A stretch of 55,874 nucleotides of DNA from Clostridia bacterium (lineage in GTDB: Bacteria; Bacillota; Clostridia; Oscillospirales; CAG-272): NCBI GenBank assembly GCA_017621415.1, contig JAGATD010000030.1, positions 1-55,874 of the forward strand. The letters are read 5' to 3'. Position 1 is the stretch's first letter. Each line of letters opens with the position of its first letter. Shown here piece after piece: positions 15,287-23,569 of the stretch. A program made the position numbers and the translations under genes. The notes below the pieces were generated by a model. That model was not told the DNA's origin. It saw only the letters and a list, made by a program, of their open reading frames with translations, and did not search any database.

Positions 15287-16279
15287 ATGGTAGCAGACGT
15301 AATTTTTAATGTGGCACTCCTGTTCCTTTTAATGATTCCGGGAATTATTCTTAAAAAGTGCAAGATGATTCCCGAGGGATTTGGTAAAGGACTATCAAAT
15401 CTTGTTCTTTATATAGCTCAGCCGGCGCTTATTTTCCTGGCTTATATAAAACCGTTTGACATCAATATTCTTATCAATTCTACGTATGTTCTTGTGTTCT
15501 CTGTTATAGCTCACTCTATATTTGCTGTGGTGGCTATGCTTCTCTTTAAGGGAGCGGAGGACGGAAAGCGCAGAATGCTTCGCTTTGCTACAATTTTCTC
15601 AAACGCCGCTTTTATGGGAATTCCGCTTATTAATGCAGTTCTTGAGGATACATACCCCGGCGCAACCCTTTATGCATCTATATATAACATAACCTTTAAC
15701 CTGTTCCTCTGGTCGCTGGGTGTTATGATATGCACAAAGAACAGAGATAAGGACAAAGACGGTATAGACGACCACGACGAGGCTAAGACCGAGGGCGCAT
15801 CTATTATGAAAGCCCTTTTGCACCCCGTTACGATTGCCGCAGCAATAGGTCTCGTTTTCTTTGTTTTCCCTGTTACAAGCTATATTCCCGATGTAATATG
15901 GGGTTTGGTTTCTGATACAGCAACCCATCTTAAAAACCTGGTTGCTCCCCTGTCCATGATAGTAATTGGACTGAGACTTCCCGACATCAGCTTTAAGGGA
16001 ATGCTAAAAGACAAATATATGTACCTCTTCTTGGCTCTGAGACATATACTCCTCCCTCTCGCGGTTGTTGGTGTCCTCAGACTCGCTATGTTGACAGGTA
16101 TTGAAATGAGCGGCGCGGTTGCCCCCGTTGTTCTTATTCTCGCATCTGCTCCGGCAGCCTCCAGCGCAACAATGTTTGCGGAAAAATATGACTGCGACGC
16201 AACCTATGTTTCCCGCCTTGTGACTGTATCTACTCTTCTTTCGATTGTTACAATGCCATTGCTTCTTATGCTAATTTAA
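15287..16279 (+). CDS. AEC-family transporter (auxin efflux carrier type, 330 aa)
   Basis: About ten hydrophobic segments in two halves, with the AEC hallmarks: an N-terminal FLLMIPGIILKKC segment, SNAAFMGIPLINAV in the fourth helix, LSMIVIGLRL at the start of the second half, and a C-terminal ASAPAASSATMFAEKY segment matching the family. Bacterial members export or exchange organic acids such as malate. The central loop (about residues 148-168) contains DKDKDGIDDHDE, an EF-hand/thrombospondin-like acidic motif. GAGGT lies 4 nt before the ATG. The gene is monocistronic with its own promoter and terminator. Substrate cannot be told from sequence. Confidence 0.87.
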   Translation: MVADVIFNVALLFLLMIPGIILKKCKMIPEGFGKGLSNLVLYIAQPALIFLAYIKPFDINILINSTYVLVFSVIAHSIFAVVAMLLFKGAEDGKRRMLRFATIFSNAAFMGIPLINAVLEDTYPGATLYASIYNITFNLFLWSLGVMICTKNRDKDKDGIDDHDEAKTEGASIMKALLHPVTIAAAIGLVFFVFPVTSYIPDVIWGLVSDTATHLKNLVAPLSMIVIGLRLPDISFKGMLKDKYMYLFLALRHILLPLAVVGVLRLAMLTGIEMSGAVAPVVLILASAPAASSATMFAEKYDCDATYVSRLVTVSTLLSIVTMPLLLMLI

Positions 16280-16288
16280 TAATGAATG

Positions 16289-16326
16289 AAAAACCTCTTG
16301 CTCAGTATTTTGGCAAGAGGTTTTTT
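16289..16326. terminator. Bidirectional terminator
   Basis: AAAAACCTCTTGC (16289-16301) pairs with GCAAGAGGTTTTTT (16313-16326). It lies between the convergent AEC and GDPD genes. Confidence 0.9.
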
Positions 16327-16334
16327 GTTAAATT

Positions 16335-17150
16335 TTATTCGGCCTTTTCTCCGGGAACATATCCCTCAAAGATTACGGTATCAAATCCGTCACGGAACGC
16401 CTTTTTCTCTTCTTCTTCACTTTTTACCGTCCAGGCAAAGGTTGCGGCCCCCATAAGACGAGCAAGAATGAACGAAAGGTTTTTCTTTGCGTGATTTTTA
16501 TGGAATGCAACAAACGAGGGACGGCACAGGCGGTTAAGGAGAAGGAACTGGAGCATAAAGTAGAGAGGAGCTCTGTAATCGGCATGCTTTAAATAGCCCT
16601 GTGAAAGAATACCTCTCGGTACCTTAGAGTTAACCTTTGCAAATCTGCCAAGAGAAAGGGGATTAAAGGACTCTACAATATAAGGTCCTCTGTAGCTGCG
16701 AAGCATCATAGCGGCTGCGGGCGCGACTTCCTTTTCGGTTGCAAGCTCCTTTATTTCAATAAGGAGAGGAACCTGACCGTCAACAAGCTGAAGAACATCA
16801 GAAAGAAGCGGAACACCCTGATCTGTGCCGTTGAGTTTCATTTCGGAAAGCTCTTTTGCAGTAAAGTCGGTAGTTGAGCCCCTACAACCTATCATACGCT
16901 CAAGATTGTCATCATGGAATACAACAAGCTCACCGTCTTTAGAAAGTCTGACATCAAGCTCAATGCCAAAGCCCTTTTCTACAGCGCGCTCAAATGCCGC
17001 CATTGAGTTTTCGGGAATTTTGTCATCATGAAGACCTCTGTGAGCATATCTCACACCTACAAACTCATTTATTCTCTTGTTTCTCGAGGGGAAAATGAGC
17101 AAAAGATAAAGACCAACGAGGATAAGAATTATTAAAAATAGTATAAGCAT
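16335..17150 (-). CDS. Glycerophosphodiester phosphodiesterase, membrane-anchored (271 aa)
   Basis: Hydrolyses glycerophosphodiesters to glycerol-3-phosphate and an alcohol. One N-terminal transmembrane helix (residues 1-20) is followed by the GDPD barrel. Family motifs are AHRGLHDDKIPENSMAAF (catalytic HR and the metal-binding Glu-Asn), FGIELDVRLSKDGELVVFHDDNLERM (metal-binding ExD and catalytic His), and LLIEIKE. The single anchor would place the domain on one face of the membrane, probably outside. GGAGG precedes the ATG. It follows the MFS gene by 32 bp, so both share one transcript, which suggests export or uptake coupled to lipid or teichoic-acid turnover. Confidence 0.9.
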   Translation of the reverse strand: MLILFLIILILVGLYLLLIFPSRNKRINEFVGVRYAHRGLHDDKIPENSMAAFERAVEKGFGIELDVRLSKDGELVVFHDDNLERMIGCRGSTTDFTAKELSEMKLNGTDQGVPLLSDVLQLVDGQVPLLIEIKELATEKEVAPAAAMMLRSYRGPYIVESFNPLSLGRFAKVNSKVPRGILSQGYLKHADYRAPLYFMLQFLLLNRLCRPSFVAFHKNHAKKNLSFILARLMGAATFAWTVKSEEEEKKAFRDGFDTVIFEGYVPGEKAE

Positions 17151-17182
17151 TTCGTAAAACCTCCGCTAAAACCAAAGAAAAA

Positions 17183-18697
17183 TTAATCAATGTCAATTTC
17201 GGGAATCTCTGCCTCAGGCTTTGCGTCACCGTGCTTAACAAAGAACATTGTAACAAACGAGAGCGCTACAAATATTGTACCGAACGCAAAGAACACAACT
17301 CTCATACCGTTTCCGCCCGTGATAACATCGCCAAGGTCGTAGAGCGCACCTGAGAGAATGGGAGCTACTATCTGCGCAGCCATAGAGGCGGTATAGTAAT
17401 ATCCCGTATATTTTCCAACCTCGCCGCCCTTTGCAAGCTCAACAACCATGGGGAATGAGTTAACATTTATTGTAGCCCAACCTATTCCCGCAAGAGCAAA
17501 TATAGGGTACATAACAATGGGGCTTACTCCCTCGCCGATAAAGTTACCGACAAAGAATGCTGCAGTAAGCATTGCAATACCGGTAAGAATAGTCTTACGG
17601 CGTCCGAATTTAGAAGCTACAATACCTACAGGAATATAAGAAACAATTGCAGCAGCCTGCGCTACAATTAGAGTAAGACCGTAATCAACGCCAAGAACAT
17701 TGATAGAATAAACCGAATATTTACTTGTAATGGAGTTGTAGCCTATATACCAAAGCGCAACAGATGCAAGAATAAGAAGCAATGACCTCATCTCAGCCCT
17801 GTCAAGAACCCTCTTGCCCGAGTTGTCGGTTTCAACAACATCACTAAGCCCAAGGCGCTTTGTGTCGAGCTCCATTTCCTCTGCCCACTTTTTTTCCTTA
17901 ACCGTCGCAAGGAAGATAATAAGACCAACAACCATTATAACGCAGGTTGCCAAAACATAGCCTGTGTAAGACATATAAAGGTTTTTCGAAATACCGAAGA
18001 CACTGCTAAGCGCAAGAACTATAATACCTCCGGCAGTTCCCATAAGGTTGATTATAGCATTACCCTTAGACCTTAAGGGCTTTATAGTTACATCGGGCAT
18101 AAGCGCAACTGCTGGTGAACGGAAGGTTGCCATTGCAATAAGGACCACAAGAAGAACTCCGATAAATCCAACCAAGGGCCATATGTTTTCAAGAGTAATT
18201 TCAAGAGCCTCATTTCTGAGAGCAGTCTTAACTGAGTTAAATATCTCCTCAGCCTCTTCAATTCCCGCATTCTTAAAAGCTTCTGTAATAACACCGCTAT
18301 CGAAGCTGTCGTTAAGCTGCTTTACCGCAGTATTATAGGCTTCGGATGCAGAATTATAGGCATCAACTATACCCGACTCAGCAAGGGAATTTAACTGAAT
18401 TCCGTTTACAAATGTTAAAAGTATAAATGAAAGGACTGCCGCAACCGTGCCTACAAGCACAAAGGGTGTACGCTTTCCCATTTTTGTCATAACCTTATCT
18501 GACAAAGCACCGAAAATCGGAAGCATAAATACCGCAAGCACATTGTCCACCGACATAACAACACCAGAAACAGTCTGAGGAAGACCGTAGTGGTTTGTTA
18601 AAACTAGTGGAACTATGGCATCATAAGCCTGCCAAAATGCGCTGATAAGAAAGAACGCAAAACCGACAAGTATTGTTCTTTTGTAATTAAGTTTCAT
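17183..18697 (-). CDS. MFS transporter, SLC45/GPH-like (504 aa)
   Basis: Twelve predicted membrane helices. The first half opens AFFLISAFWQAYDAIVPLVL, and GALSDKVMTKMGKRTPFVLVG is the MFS cytoplasmic loop motif (GxxxDxxxxxxGRR type). The second half repeats it as PVGIVASKFGRRKTILTGI. A long loop of about 60 residues lies between helices 3 and 4 (residues 98-165, rich in Ala, Asn and Glu). The YDxxxP opening is seen in sugar-transporting MFS proteins of Clostridia. AAAGG lies upstream of the ATG. It is the first gene of an operon with GDPD and has its own promoter. Substrate unknown; a sugar or a glycerophosphodiester-related compound is possible. Confidence 0.82.
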   Translation of the reverse strand: MKLNYKRTILVGFAFFLISAFWQAYDAIVPLVLTNHYGLPQTVSGVVMSVDNVLAVFMLPIFGALSDKVMTKMGKRTPFVLVGTVAAVLSFILLTFVNGIQLNSLAESGIVDAYNSASEAYNTAVKQLNDSFDSGVITEAFKNAGIEEAEEIFNSVKTALRNEALEITLENIWPLVGFIGVLLVVLIAMATFRSPAVALMPDVTIKPLRSKGNAIINLMGTAGGIIVLALSSVFGISKNLYMSYTGYVLATCVIMVVGLIIFLATVKEKKWAEEMELDTKRLGLSDVVETDNSGKRVLDRAEMRSLLLILASVALWYIGYNSITSKYSVYSINVLGVDYGLTLIVAQAAAIVSYIPVGIVASKFGRRKTILTGIAMLTAAFFVGNFIGEGVSPIVMYPIFALAGIGWATINVNSFPMVVELAKGGEVGKYTGYYYTASMAAQIVAPILSGALYDLGDVITGGNGMRVVFFAFGTIFVALSFVTMFFVKHGDAKPEAEIPEIDID

Positions 18698-18754
18698 ACA
18701 AAACTAGCCTTTCTTTTTTGTGACAGAGTTTATAAATTATCTCCATCTTGTTAT

Positions 18755-18783
18755 ATTTTACCACATAAGTATATATTTGTCAA
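18755..18783 (-). promoter_or_regulatory. Promoter of the MFS-GDPD operon
   Basis: Minus strand TTGACA (18778-18783), 17 bp, TAAAAT (18755-18760). Confidence 0.7.
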
Positions 18784-18840
18784 ATAAAATATCCCGTTAC
18801 ACTCTTTTTATTTTACACCCAAAGAGGAAGATTTAAGCAA

Positions 18841-18866
18841 AAGGAGCGAAAAACCGCTCCTTTTTA
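18841..18866. terminator. Terminator of the rnf operon
   Basis: GGAGCG (18843-18848) pairs with CGCTCC (18855-18860), with A/T runs on both sides. It lies just after the last gene of the leftward rnf operon. Confidence 0.75.
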
Positions 18867-18871
18867 TGTTT

Positions 18872-19375
18872 TTATATATTTTTCATATGTCCGCCTATCC
18901 TCTTAATGAGAAGCGCTGAGATAAGTCCCACGGCAACACCGGCTATTGTTCCCGAAATTACTAAGGGAACAAGATAGGACACAATACCAGAGTTTTCCAT
19001 CATAAACGCTGCCGCGATTATCTGCCCCGCATTGTGCATAATACCTCCGATAACGCTGACACCAACCTCGGAAAACAGCCCCGTAGCTTTAATTAATATC
19101 ATAAACGTCAGCGCAAGAGCAGCTCCTGCAAGACTGTATATCATCATTGCAAAATTGCCGAAAAGCAGGGAGGAGAGAAAAACTCGAATTACAGATACCG
19201 CCACCGCTCCCGGCGCGCCGAGAGTATAGAGCGCGAAGACAGTTGCTATGTTGGAAAGCCCTACCTTAACCCCCGGCACCGCAACAAATGCGGGAATAAG
19301 CGACTCAATATAAGAAAGCACCATTGCCACGGATATAAGAAGAGAGAGTGTTGTAAGCTTTTTTGTGTTATTCAT
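18872..19375 (-). CDS. Gx transporter family protein (HepT-component-I/ECF-S-like, 167 aa)
   Basis: A compact membrane protein with about five hydrophobic helices. It matches the family annotated as Gx transporter or heptaprenyl diphosphate synthase component I (COG4769): LSLLISVAMVLSYIESLIP, VPGVKVGLSNIATVFAL, and GGIMHNAGQIIAAAF with its conserved Gly-His. The fold resembles ECF-type substrate-binding subunits. The start is MNNTKKL at 19375; GGAGG lies 9 nt upstream and the start falls 4 bp after the preceding stop. It is the last gene of the rnf operon, next to the NusG-II gene, a combination seen in many Clostridia. Role unknown; it may import a precursor needed for flavin, quinone or isoprenoid use with Rnf. 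Confidence 0.75.
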   Translation of the reverse strand: MNNTKKLTTLSLLISVAMVLSYIESLIPAFVAVPGVKVGLSNIATVFALYTLGAPGAVAVSVIRVFLSSLLFGNFAMMIYSLAGAALALTFMILIKATGLFSEVGVSVIGGIMHNAGQIIAAAFMMENSGIVSYLVPLVISGTIAGVAVGLISALLIKRIGGHMKNI

Positions 19376-19379
19376 CGGC

Positions 19380-19754
19380 TCAAACCTCCAAAATCTCATC
19401 GCCCTTACCGAACACCTCGACAACAACTCTGTTTTCAAGGCAGGTTATTCTCTCGCCCGTGCGTGAAATTTTTCCGTCTTTTACACATATTTGTCTCGGA
19501 CAGTCAGCCCACTTTATATATGCCTCGCCATTCTCAATAACAAGAATATTTGTTCCGCCGTTCAGTGAATACTCACCGTCAACCGAAAGCGAATATTCAG
19601 CTACACGCTCCCCGTTAACGCTTACCCGCACAAAAGCCCCCTCTTTTCTCGAAAGCTCAACAATAAGAAAAACGGAAAGGGCTATAATGAGAACCGCTGC
19701 AATCAGAATAATATCGGCAATCATTTTTTTGTTACCGAAAATTTTCTTTTGCAT
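19380..19754 (-). CDS. NusG domain II-containing membrane-anchored protein (124 aa)
   Basis: One N-terminal transmembrane helix (about residues 11-32) is followed by a small beta domain. Its conserved end is GEAYIKWADCPRQICVKDGKI, with a CPxxxC pair and a closing ITCLENRVVVEV, typical of Pfam NusG_II. The cysteines suggest a redox-active or cofactor role outside the membrane. GAAAGGAAA precedes the ATG. It lies between rnfB and the Gx transporter in the same operon. Such genes recur beside rnf and with ApbE-type flavin transferases, so a part in Rnf maturation is a fair guess, not shown here. Confidence 0.75.
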   Translation of the reverse strand: MQKKIFGNKKMIADIILIAAVLIIALSVFLIVELSRKEGAFVRVSVNGERVAEYSLSVDGEYSLNGGTNILVIENGEAYIKWADCPRQICVKDGKISRTGERITCLENRVVVEVFGKGDEILEV

Positions 19755-19897
19755 CTTCTCGTTTCCTTTCCGTTTTTTAAGTTAGTAATTCAAAATTTTT
19801 CTCATTTCAGAATAATTTTGATGAAGCGCAAGGATTTTTCGTGTCGCCGGCAATAGAAACCTATTGCAAGACCGAAAATCCGAAGCGATTCGCAAAA

Positions 19898-20725
19898 TTA
19901 CTCGAAATGGGCTCCGCAGATAAAGTTTCCTACATGAATACAATGCACAGGGCACACGTCATGACAGGTCTTGCAGCCATTACATTTATCATAATCAATT
20001 GTTGCAATATTATCCACAAGAGTTATTGCGCCATTCGGGCAGCTCTTTACACACTTGCCGCAGGCTATACAACCGTTTTGGCAGACCTTGCGAACATCCG
20101 CGCCCTTGTTATGGTTGTTACACTTTACAACCACTGTTGATGTATCTTTTATAAGATGAATTATACCGCTGGGGCAGGTCTTTACGCAAAGACCGCAGCC
20201 GATACATTTTCTCGGGTCTATTTCCGCAATATTTTTGTCAGGATTTATGCATATTGCGTCTCTCGGACAAACGGCAGCGCAATCACCGTATCCAAGACAG
20301 GCAAAGGTGCAAAATCTGTCGCCCGAAAAGCTTTGCTTTGCTGCCTTACAGCTCTTAGGTCCGTCGTAAACATACTTGCGCTCCTCGGGAGAGCAAGAAC
20401 CGTTGCAGGCAACATATGCCACCTGCTCAACAACATCTCCTGCCTCAAGACCCATAATTTCCGCAACCTCTCTCGCTGTACCGTCACCGCCGGGAATACA
20501 AAGCGAGGGATTATCGGTTTTGCCCTCAGAGAGAGCTTTAGCATATCCGTCACATCCTGAGAAGCCGCAAGCACCGCAGTTAGCGCCGGGAAGACATTCC
20601 CTGACCGCTACAGCACGCTCGTCTTCCTTAACTCCAAAGAATATGGAAGCCAGAGTAAGTAAGATTGCACATATAACAGCTATTGCAAGAAGAATCAAGG
20701 CAGGTAGAATAATTAACTCGAACAT
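19898..20725 (-). CDS. rnfB: Rnf complex subunit B, iron-sulfur protein (275 aa)
   Basis: Accepts electrons from reduced ferredoxin and passes them to the rest of the ferredoxin:NAD+ oxidoreductase. An N-terminal transmembrane helix (1-28) is followed by the Fe-S domain CLPGANCGACGFSGCDGYA (residues 44-62). A CNGSC segment and four ferredoxin-type CxxCxxCxxxCP clusters follow: CTFACLGYGDCAAVCP, CIGCGLCVKTCP, CIACGKCVKSCP and CNGCKTCHDVCP. That is more clusters than in proteobacterial RnfB, as is usual in Clostridia. AAGGAGG precedes the ATG. It is the last core subunit in the order rnfCDGEAB. Confidence 0.95.
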   Translation of the reverse strand: MFELIILPALILLAIAVICAILLTLASIFFGVKEDERAVAVRECLPGANCGACGFSGCDGYAKALSEGKTDNPSLCIPGGDGTAREVAEIMGLEAGDVVEQVAYVACNGSCSPEERKYVYDGPKSCKAAKQSFSGDRFCTFACLGYGDCAAVCPRDAICINPDKNIAEIDPRKCIGCGLCVKTCPSGIIHLIKDTSTVVVKCNNHNKGADVRKVCQNGCIACGKCVKSCPNGAITLVDNIATIDYDKCNGCKTCHDVCPVHCIHVGNFICGAHFE

Positions 20726-20740
20726 ATTTTTACCTCCTTA

Positions 20741-21337
20741 TTACATTCCGAGTATTCCCTCAACAACTCCGGAGAAGCCGAAGAATGCGAGCGAAACAAT
20801 AGATGCCGCAACAAGAGTTATAGGAAGTCCCTGCATTGCCTTTGGCGCAGGGCAATTCTCGATTCTCGAGCGCACACCCGCAAACAAAAGCATTGCCAAA
20901 AGAAATCCCAGTCCTACACCAAGTGAAGAAAACATAGACTGAACAAAACCGTATCCGTCGGTAATGTTGTTTATGGCTACACCAAGCACCGCGCAGTTTG
21001 TTGTTATAAGAGGCAGATAAACTCCAAGCGACTTATACAGCGCGGGAATAAACTTTTTAAGCACTATCTCAACAAACTGAACAAGGGCTGCAATAACAAG
21101 AATGAAAACAATTGTTTGCAAATAACCAAGCTCATAAGGATTGAGAATATACATCTGGATAGGCCAGGTAACTGCGGTTGCGCAAAGCATAACGAATGTT
21201 ACGGCAATGCCCATACCCATTGCCTGGCTTGATTTTTTGGACACTCCGAGGAAAGGACAAATACCGAGAAATTTCTGAAGAACATAGTTATTAACGAAAA
21301 TTCCAGCAAAAAGTGTATAAAGAAGAACCTTAAGCAT
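20741..21337 (-). CDS. rnfA: Rnf complex subunit A (198 aa)
   Basis: Six-helix integral membrane subunit of the ion-translocating ferredoxin:NAD+ oxidoreductase, homologous to NqrE. Landmarks are FVNNYVLQKFLGICPFLGVSKK (first helix, with the conserved cysteine of the inter-subunit iron site) and LPLITTNCAVLGVA in the fourth helix with the second such Cys. The start is ATG 21337: GGAGG lies 9 nt upstream, whereas the ATG at 21346 abuts the SD and is unusable. Its first 8 bases overlap the rnfE stop region, so translation is coupled. Length is standard. Confidence 0.95.
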   Translation of the reverse strand: MLKVLLYTLFAGIFVNNYVLQKFLGICPFLGVSKKSSQAMGMGIAVTFVMLCATAVTWPIQMYILNPYELGYLQTIVFILVIAALVQFVEIVLKKFIPALYKSLGVYLPLITTNCAVLGVAINNITDGYGFVQSMFSSLGVGLGFLLAMLLFAGVRSRIENCPAPKAMQGLPITLVAASIVSLAFFGFSGVVEGILGM

Positions 21338-22085
21338 TATCAGCATCCTCCTTTTCGGTATTTTCTGCCGCAGAAACAAGCTCGGCATTTTCAGCGCAGG
21401 CTACCTTTCCGCAAAGAGCGGCAGAGGGACAACCCTCGCATGAAAAGTTCTTTCTCTTTTCGGCGCCCTTCTTAGGTCCTATTACATTTACTATCGCAAT
21501 CATTATACCGTAAACAAGGAATCCACCGGGAGCCTGGGTAAGAATAGGAATGTTGTAATCGCAAAGAACAGGAATTTTCACAGCCTCAAGCCCAAAAGCA
21601 GAAAGATTTATCATACCTGTACCCAAAAGCTCTCTTATAACAGCTATCGCAAGAAGCGCAATAAGGAAGCCAATACCCATTCCGAGACCGTCAAGAGCAG
21701 AATCGAGAACTGTATTTTTTCTTGCATACATTTCGGCTCTGCCGAGAATAATGCAGTTAACTACTATGAGAGCAAGATATACTCCAAGCATCTCATATAT
21801 CGGCTGAAGATATGCCTGAAGAAGCATTTGAACCACAGTTACGAATGCTGCTATAACTACTATATAACAAGGAATTCTTACTGTGTCGGGAATTATCTTA
21901 CGAAGCGCCGAAATTGCCATATTTGAGCACACAAGAACAACCGTTGCGGCAAGTCCCATAGAAATTGCCGAAACTATTCCTGTAGAAACAGCAAGAGTAG
22001 GGCAGGTGCCCAGCACAAGAACCAATACAGGGTTTTCTGCGATAAGGCCCTTGAGGAATATCCAGAGTTTTTTATTACTGCTCAT
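21330..22085 (-). CDS. rnfE: Rnf complex subunit E with Cys-rich C-terminal tail (251 aa)
   Basis: Membrane subunit homologous to NqrD. It has six helices, the conserved N-terminal NPVLVLVLGTCPTLAVST and VNCIILGRAE segments with inter-subunit iron-site cysteines, and the LDGLGMGIGF loop. The membrane part ends near residue 205. The remaining 45 residues are a charged tail with four cysteines at 216, 219, 225 and 230 (CEGCPSAALCGKVACAE), enough for a metal site or Fe-S cluster; the textbook subunit lacks this. Its start codon shares one base with the rnfG stop (TAATG), so translation is coupled. Confidence 0.93.
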   Translation of the reverse strand: MSSNKKLWIFLKGLIAENPVLVLVLGTCPTLAVSTGIVSAISMGLAATVVLVCSNMAISALRKIIPDTVRIPCYIVVIAAFVTVVQMLLQAYLQPIYEMLGVYLALIVVNCIILGRAEMYARKNTVLDSALDGLGMGIGFLIALLAIAVIRELLGTGMINLSAFGLEAVKIPVLCDYNIPILTQAPGGFLVYGIMIAIVNVIGPKKGAEKRKNFSCEGCPSAALCGKVACAENAELVSAAENTEKEDADNA

Positions 22086-23569
22086 TATTTCAAGGACCTC
22101 CTTTTCTTAACAATTATTACAGCCGCTACAGAACCGATAAGAGCCGCGGCTATTGCCGCAATTCCTATAACTCTGTATACGGGGAAATGTGTTGGTACAA
22201 ATGGAATTGCATCCTTGACAGCCTGAAGAATATTGCCTGATGTTCCGGTTGAACCCGAAACAAGCTCTACACTGTCAAGCTCTGATTCTGTAAGACCCTT
22301 TAATCTGTCTGCAAAATCACCCGGCTCGGTACCGTGACCGACAGTCCATACAAGAATTTCTGCATCCTTTATCTTACCAAAGTTGTCAAAATAGACGATA
22401 ACCTCACTTTCGGGAGCCTTGCTGTGAGATCCTATTGTGACAATATATGCAATATATCCTCTTCCGTTTGCTTCTTTGTAAAGAGCCTTCAAGGTGCTTG
22501 GAGCATTTTCGGAAAGCTCAATTTTTTCAATACAGGAAGCATAGAAATATCTTTCAATAAGCTCTTTAAGCTTTTCCTCACTCTTGAGAGAGCGGCCTAC
22601 AACTACTCGAACTGCATCGACAATTGCTGATTTAAGGTCTCCTGATGTTCCGGTAGCACCGCTTACAAGCTCAACGCTATCCATATTCCAGTAGTCCTTA
22701 CCCACAAATTTCTTTGCAAAATCGCCAAGACCTATATCATGGCCCACAACACAGGTAATATGATTAACCGCAACAATATCGCCCTGCTTACTTATATTAA
22801 CAAAGGCCTCATTGGCTATAATATCACCGTAGCCCAGAGTGATAAGATATGCAACATACCCTTTGTCACCCGCGTCATAAAGCTTAATAAGATTTCTTGG
22901 AGGCGACCATACATATGCCTCACTGACATTCTCAGCACCGGGTACAAGAGCCTTTGCTAAATCAAGAAGCTCCTCGTCAGATCTGGGGCTTACAATAGGA
23001 GCGGGCTTTTCGGGAGTAAGATTTTCTTCTCCGCCTGCCTGCTCACCGCCTGTGACTGCTGCGTAAGCATTTAGAGATGCCTTAACAGCATTATAAACAG
23101 CCGTGCTGGAAAGAGTAGCTCCGGAAACTATCTCGGCATCAAGAGTTTGTGAGCTCATTCCGTTGTATTTTCCGCTATCTCCTGTTACAAGAGGAAATAC
23201 TTTATCCTTATATCCGGGAGTCTCCGACTCAGAAAGTATCTCCACCTTTACAATCTTTCCCATAGGGTCAACACCGCACATGACGGTCATAGCCTCTTTT
23301 CCTCTTACAGAGGCTTCAAAAACATATCCGCCGTCTGCCTTATATGCTCTTGTTATCTCAGAGGGAAAGTCACTTGTTATATTAATTTTTTCAAAATTCT
23401 TTCCGTCGGGAAGAACCACAAGCAGAGCTTCGTTGGCCTTTTCTTCAGCCTGCCTTTTTATCTCGGGAGCAGTTATCATATTGAGAGCGCCGAGCAGAAG
23501 AGCGACCATAAGACAAATTACAGAAAGAACTATAATGGGCTTTAAGTTTTCTTTTTTTATTAAATTCAT
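22085..23569 (-). CDS. rnfG: Rnf complex subunit G with three FMN-binding repeats (494 aa)
   Basis: RnfG carries covalent FMN and is usually about 200 aa. Here an N-terminal helix (11-34) and a standard FMN-bind domain are present (GYVFEASVRG…; flavinylation motif VSGATLSS, T152). They are followed by a Pro/Glu linker and two further related domains with VSGATGTSG (T306) and VSGSTGTSG (T441). A C-terminal transmembrane helix (about 465-487) and a basic end KKRRSLK close the protein. All three motifs have Glu six residues before the Thr where Asp is common. Start and stop overlap rnfD (ATGA) and rnfE, so it lies in frame within an intact operon. Whether ApbE flavinylates all three threonines is unknown. 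Confidence 0.9.
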   Translation of the reverse strand: MNLIKKENLKPIIVLSVICLMVALLLGALNMITAPEIKRQAEEKANEALLVVLPDGKNFEKINITSDFPSEITRAYKADGGYVFEASVRGKEAMTVMCGVDPMGKIVKVEILSESETPGYKDKVFPLVTGDSGKYNGMSSQTLDAEIVSGATLSSTAVYNAVKASLNAYAAVTGGEQAGGEENLTPEKPAPIVSPRSDEELLDLAKALVPGAENVSEAYVWSPPRNLIKLYDAGDKGYVAYLITLGYGDIIANEAFVNISKQGDIVAVNHITCVVGHDIGLGDFAKKFVGKDYWNMDSVELVSGATGTSGDLKSAIVDAVRVVVGRSLKSEEKLKELIERYFYASCIEKIELSENAPSTLKALYKEANGRGYIAYIVTIGSHSKAPESEVIVYFDNFGKIKDAEILVWTVGHGTEPGDFADRLKGLTESELDSVELVSGSTGTSGNILQAVKDAIPFVPTHFPVYRVIGIAAIAAALIGSVAAVIIVKKRRSLK

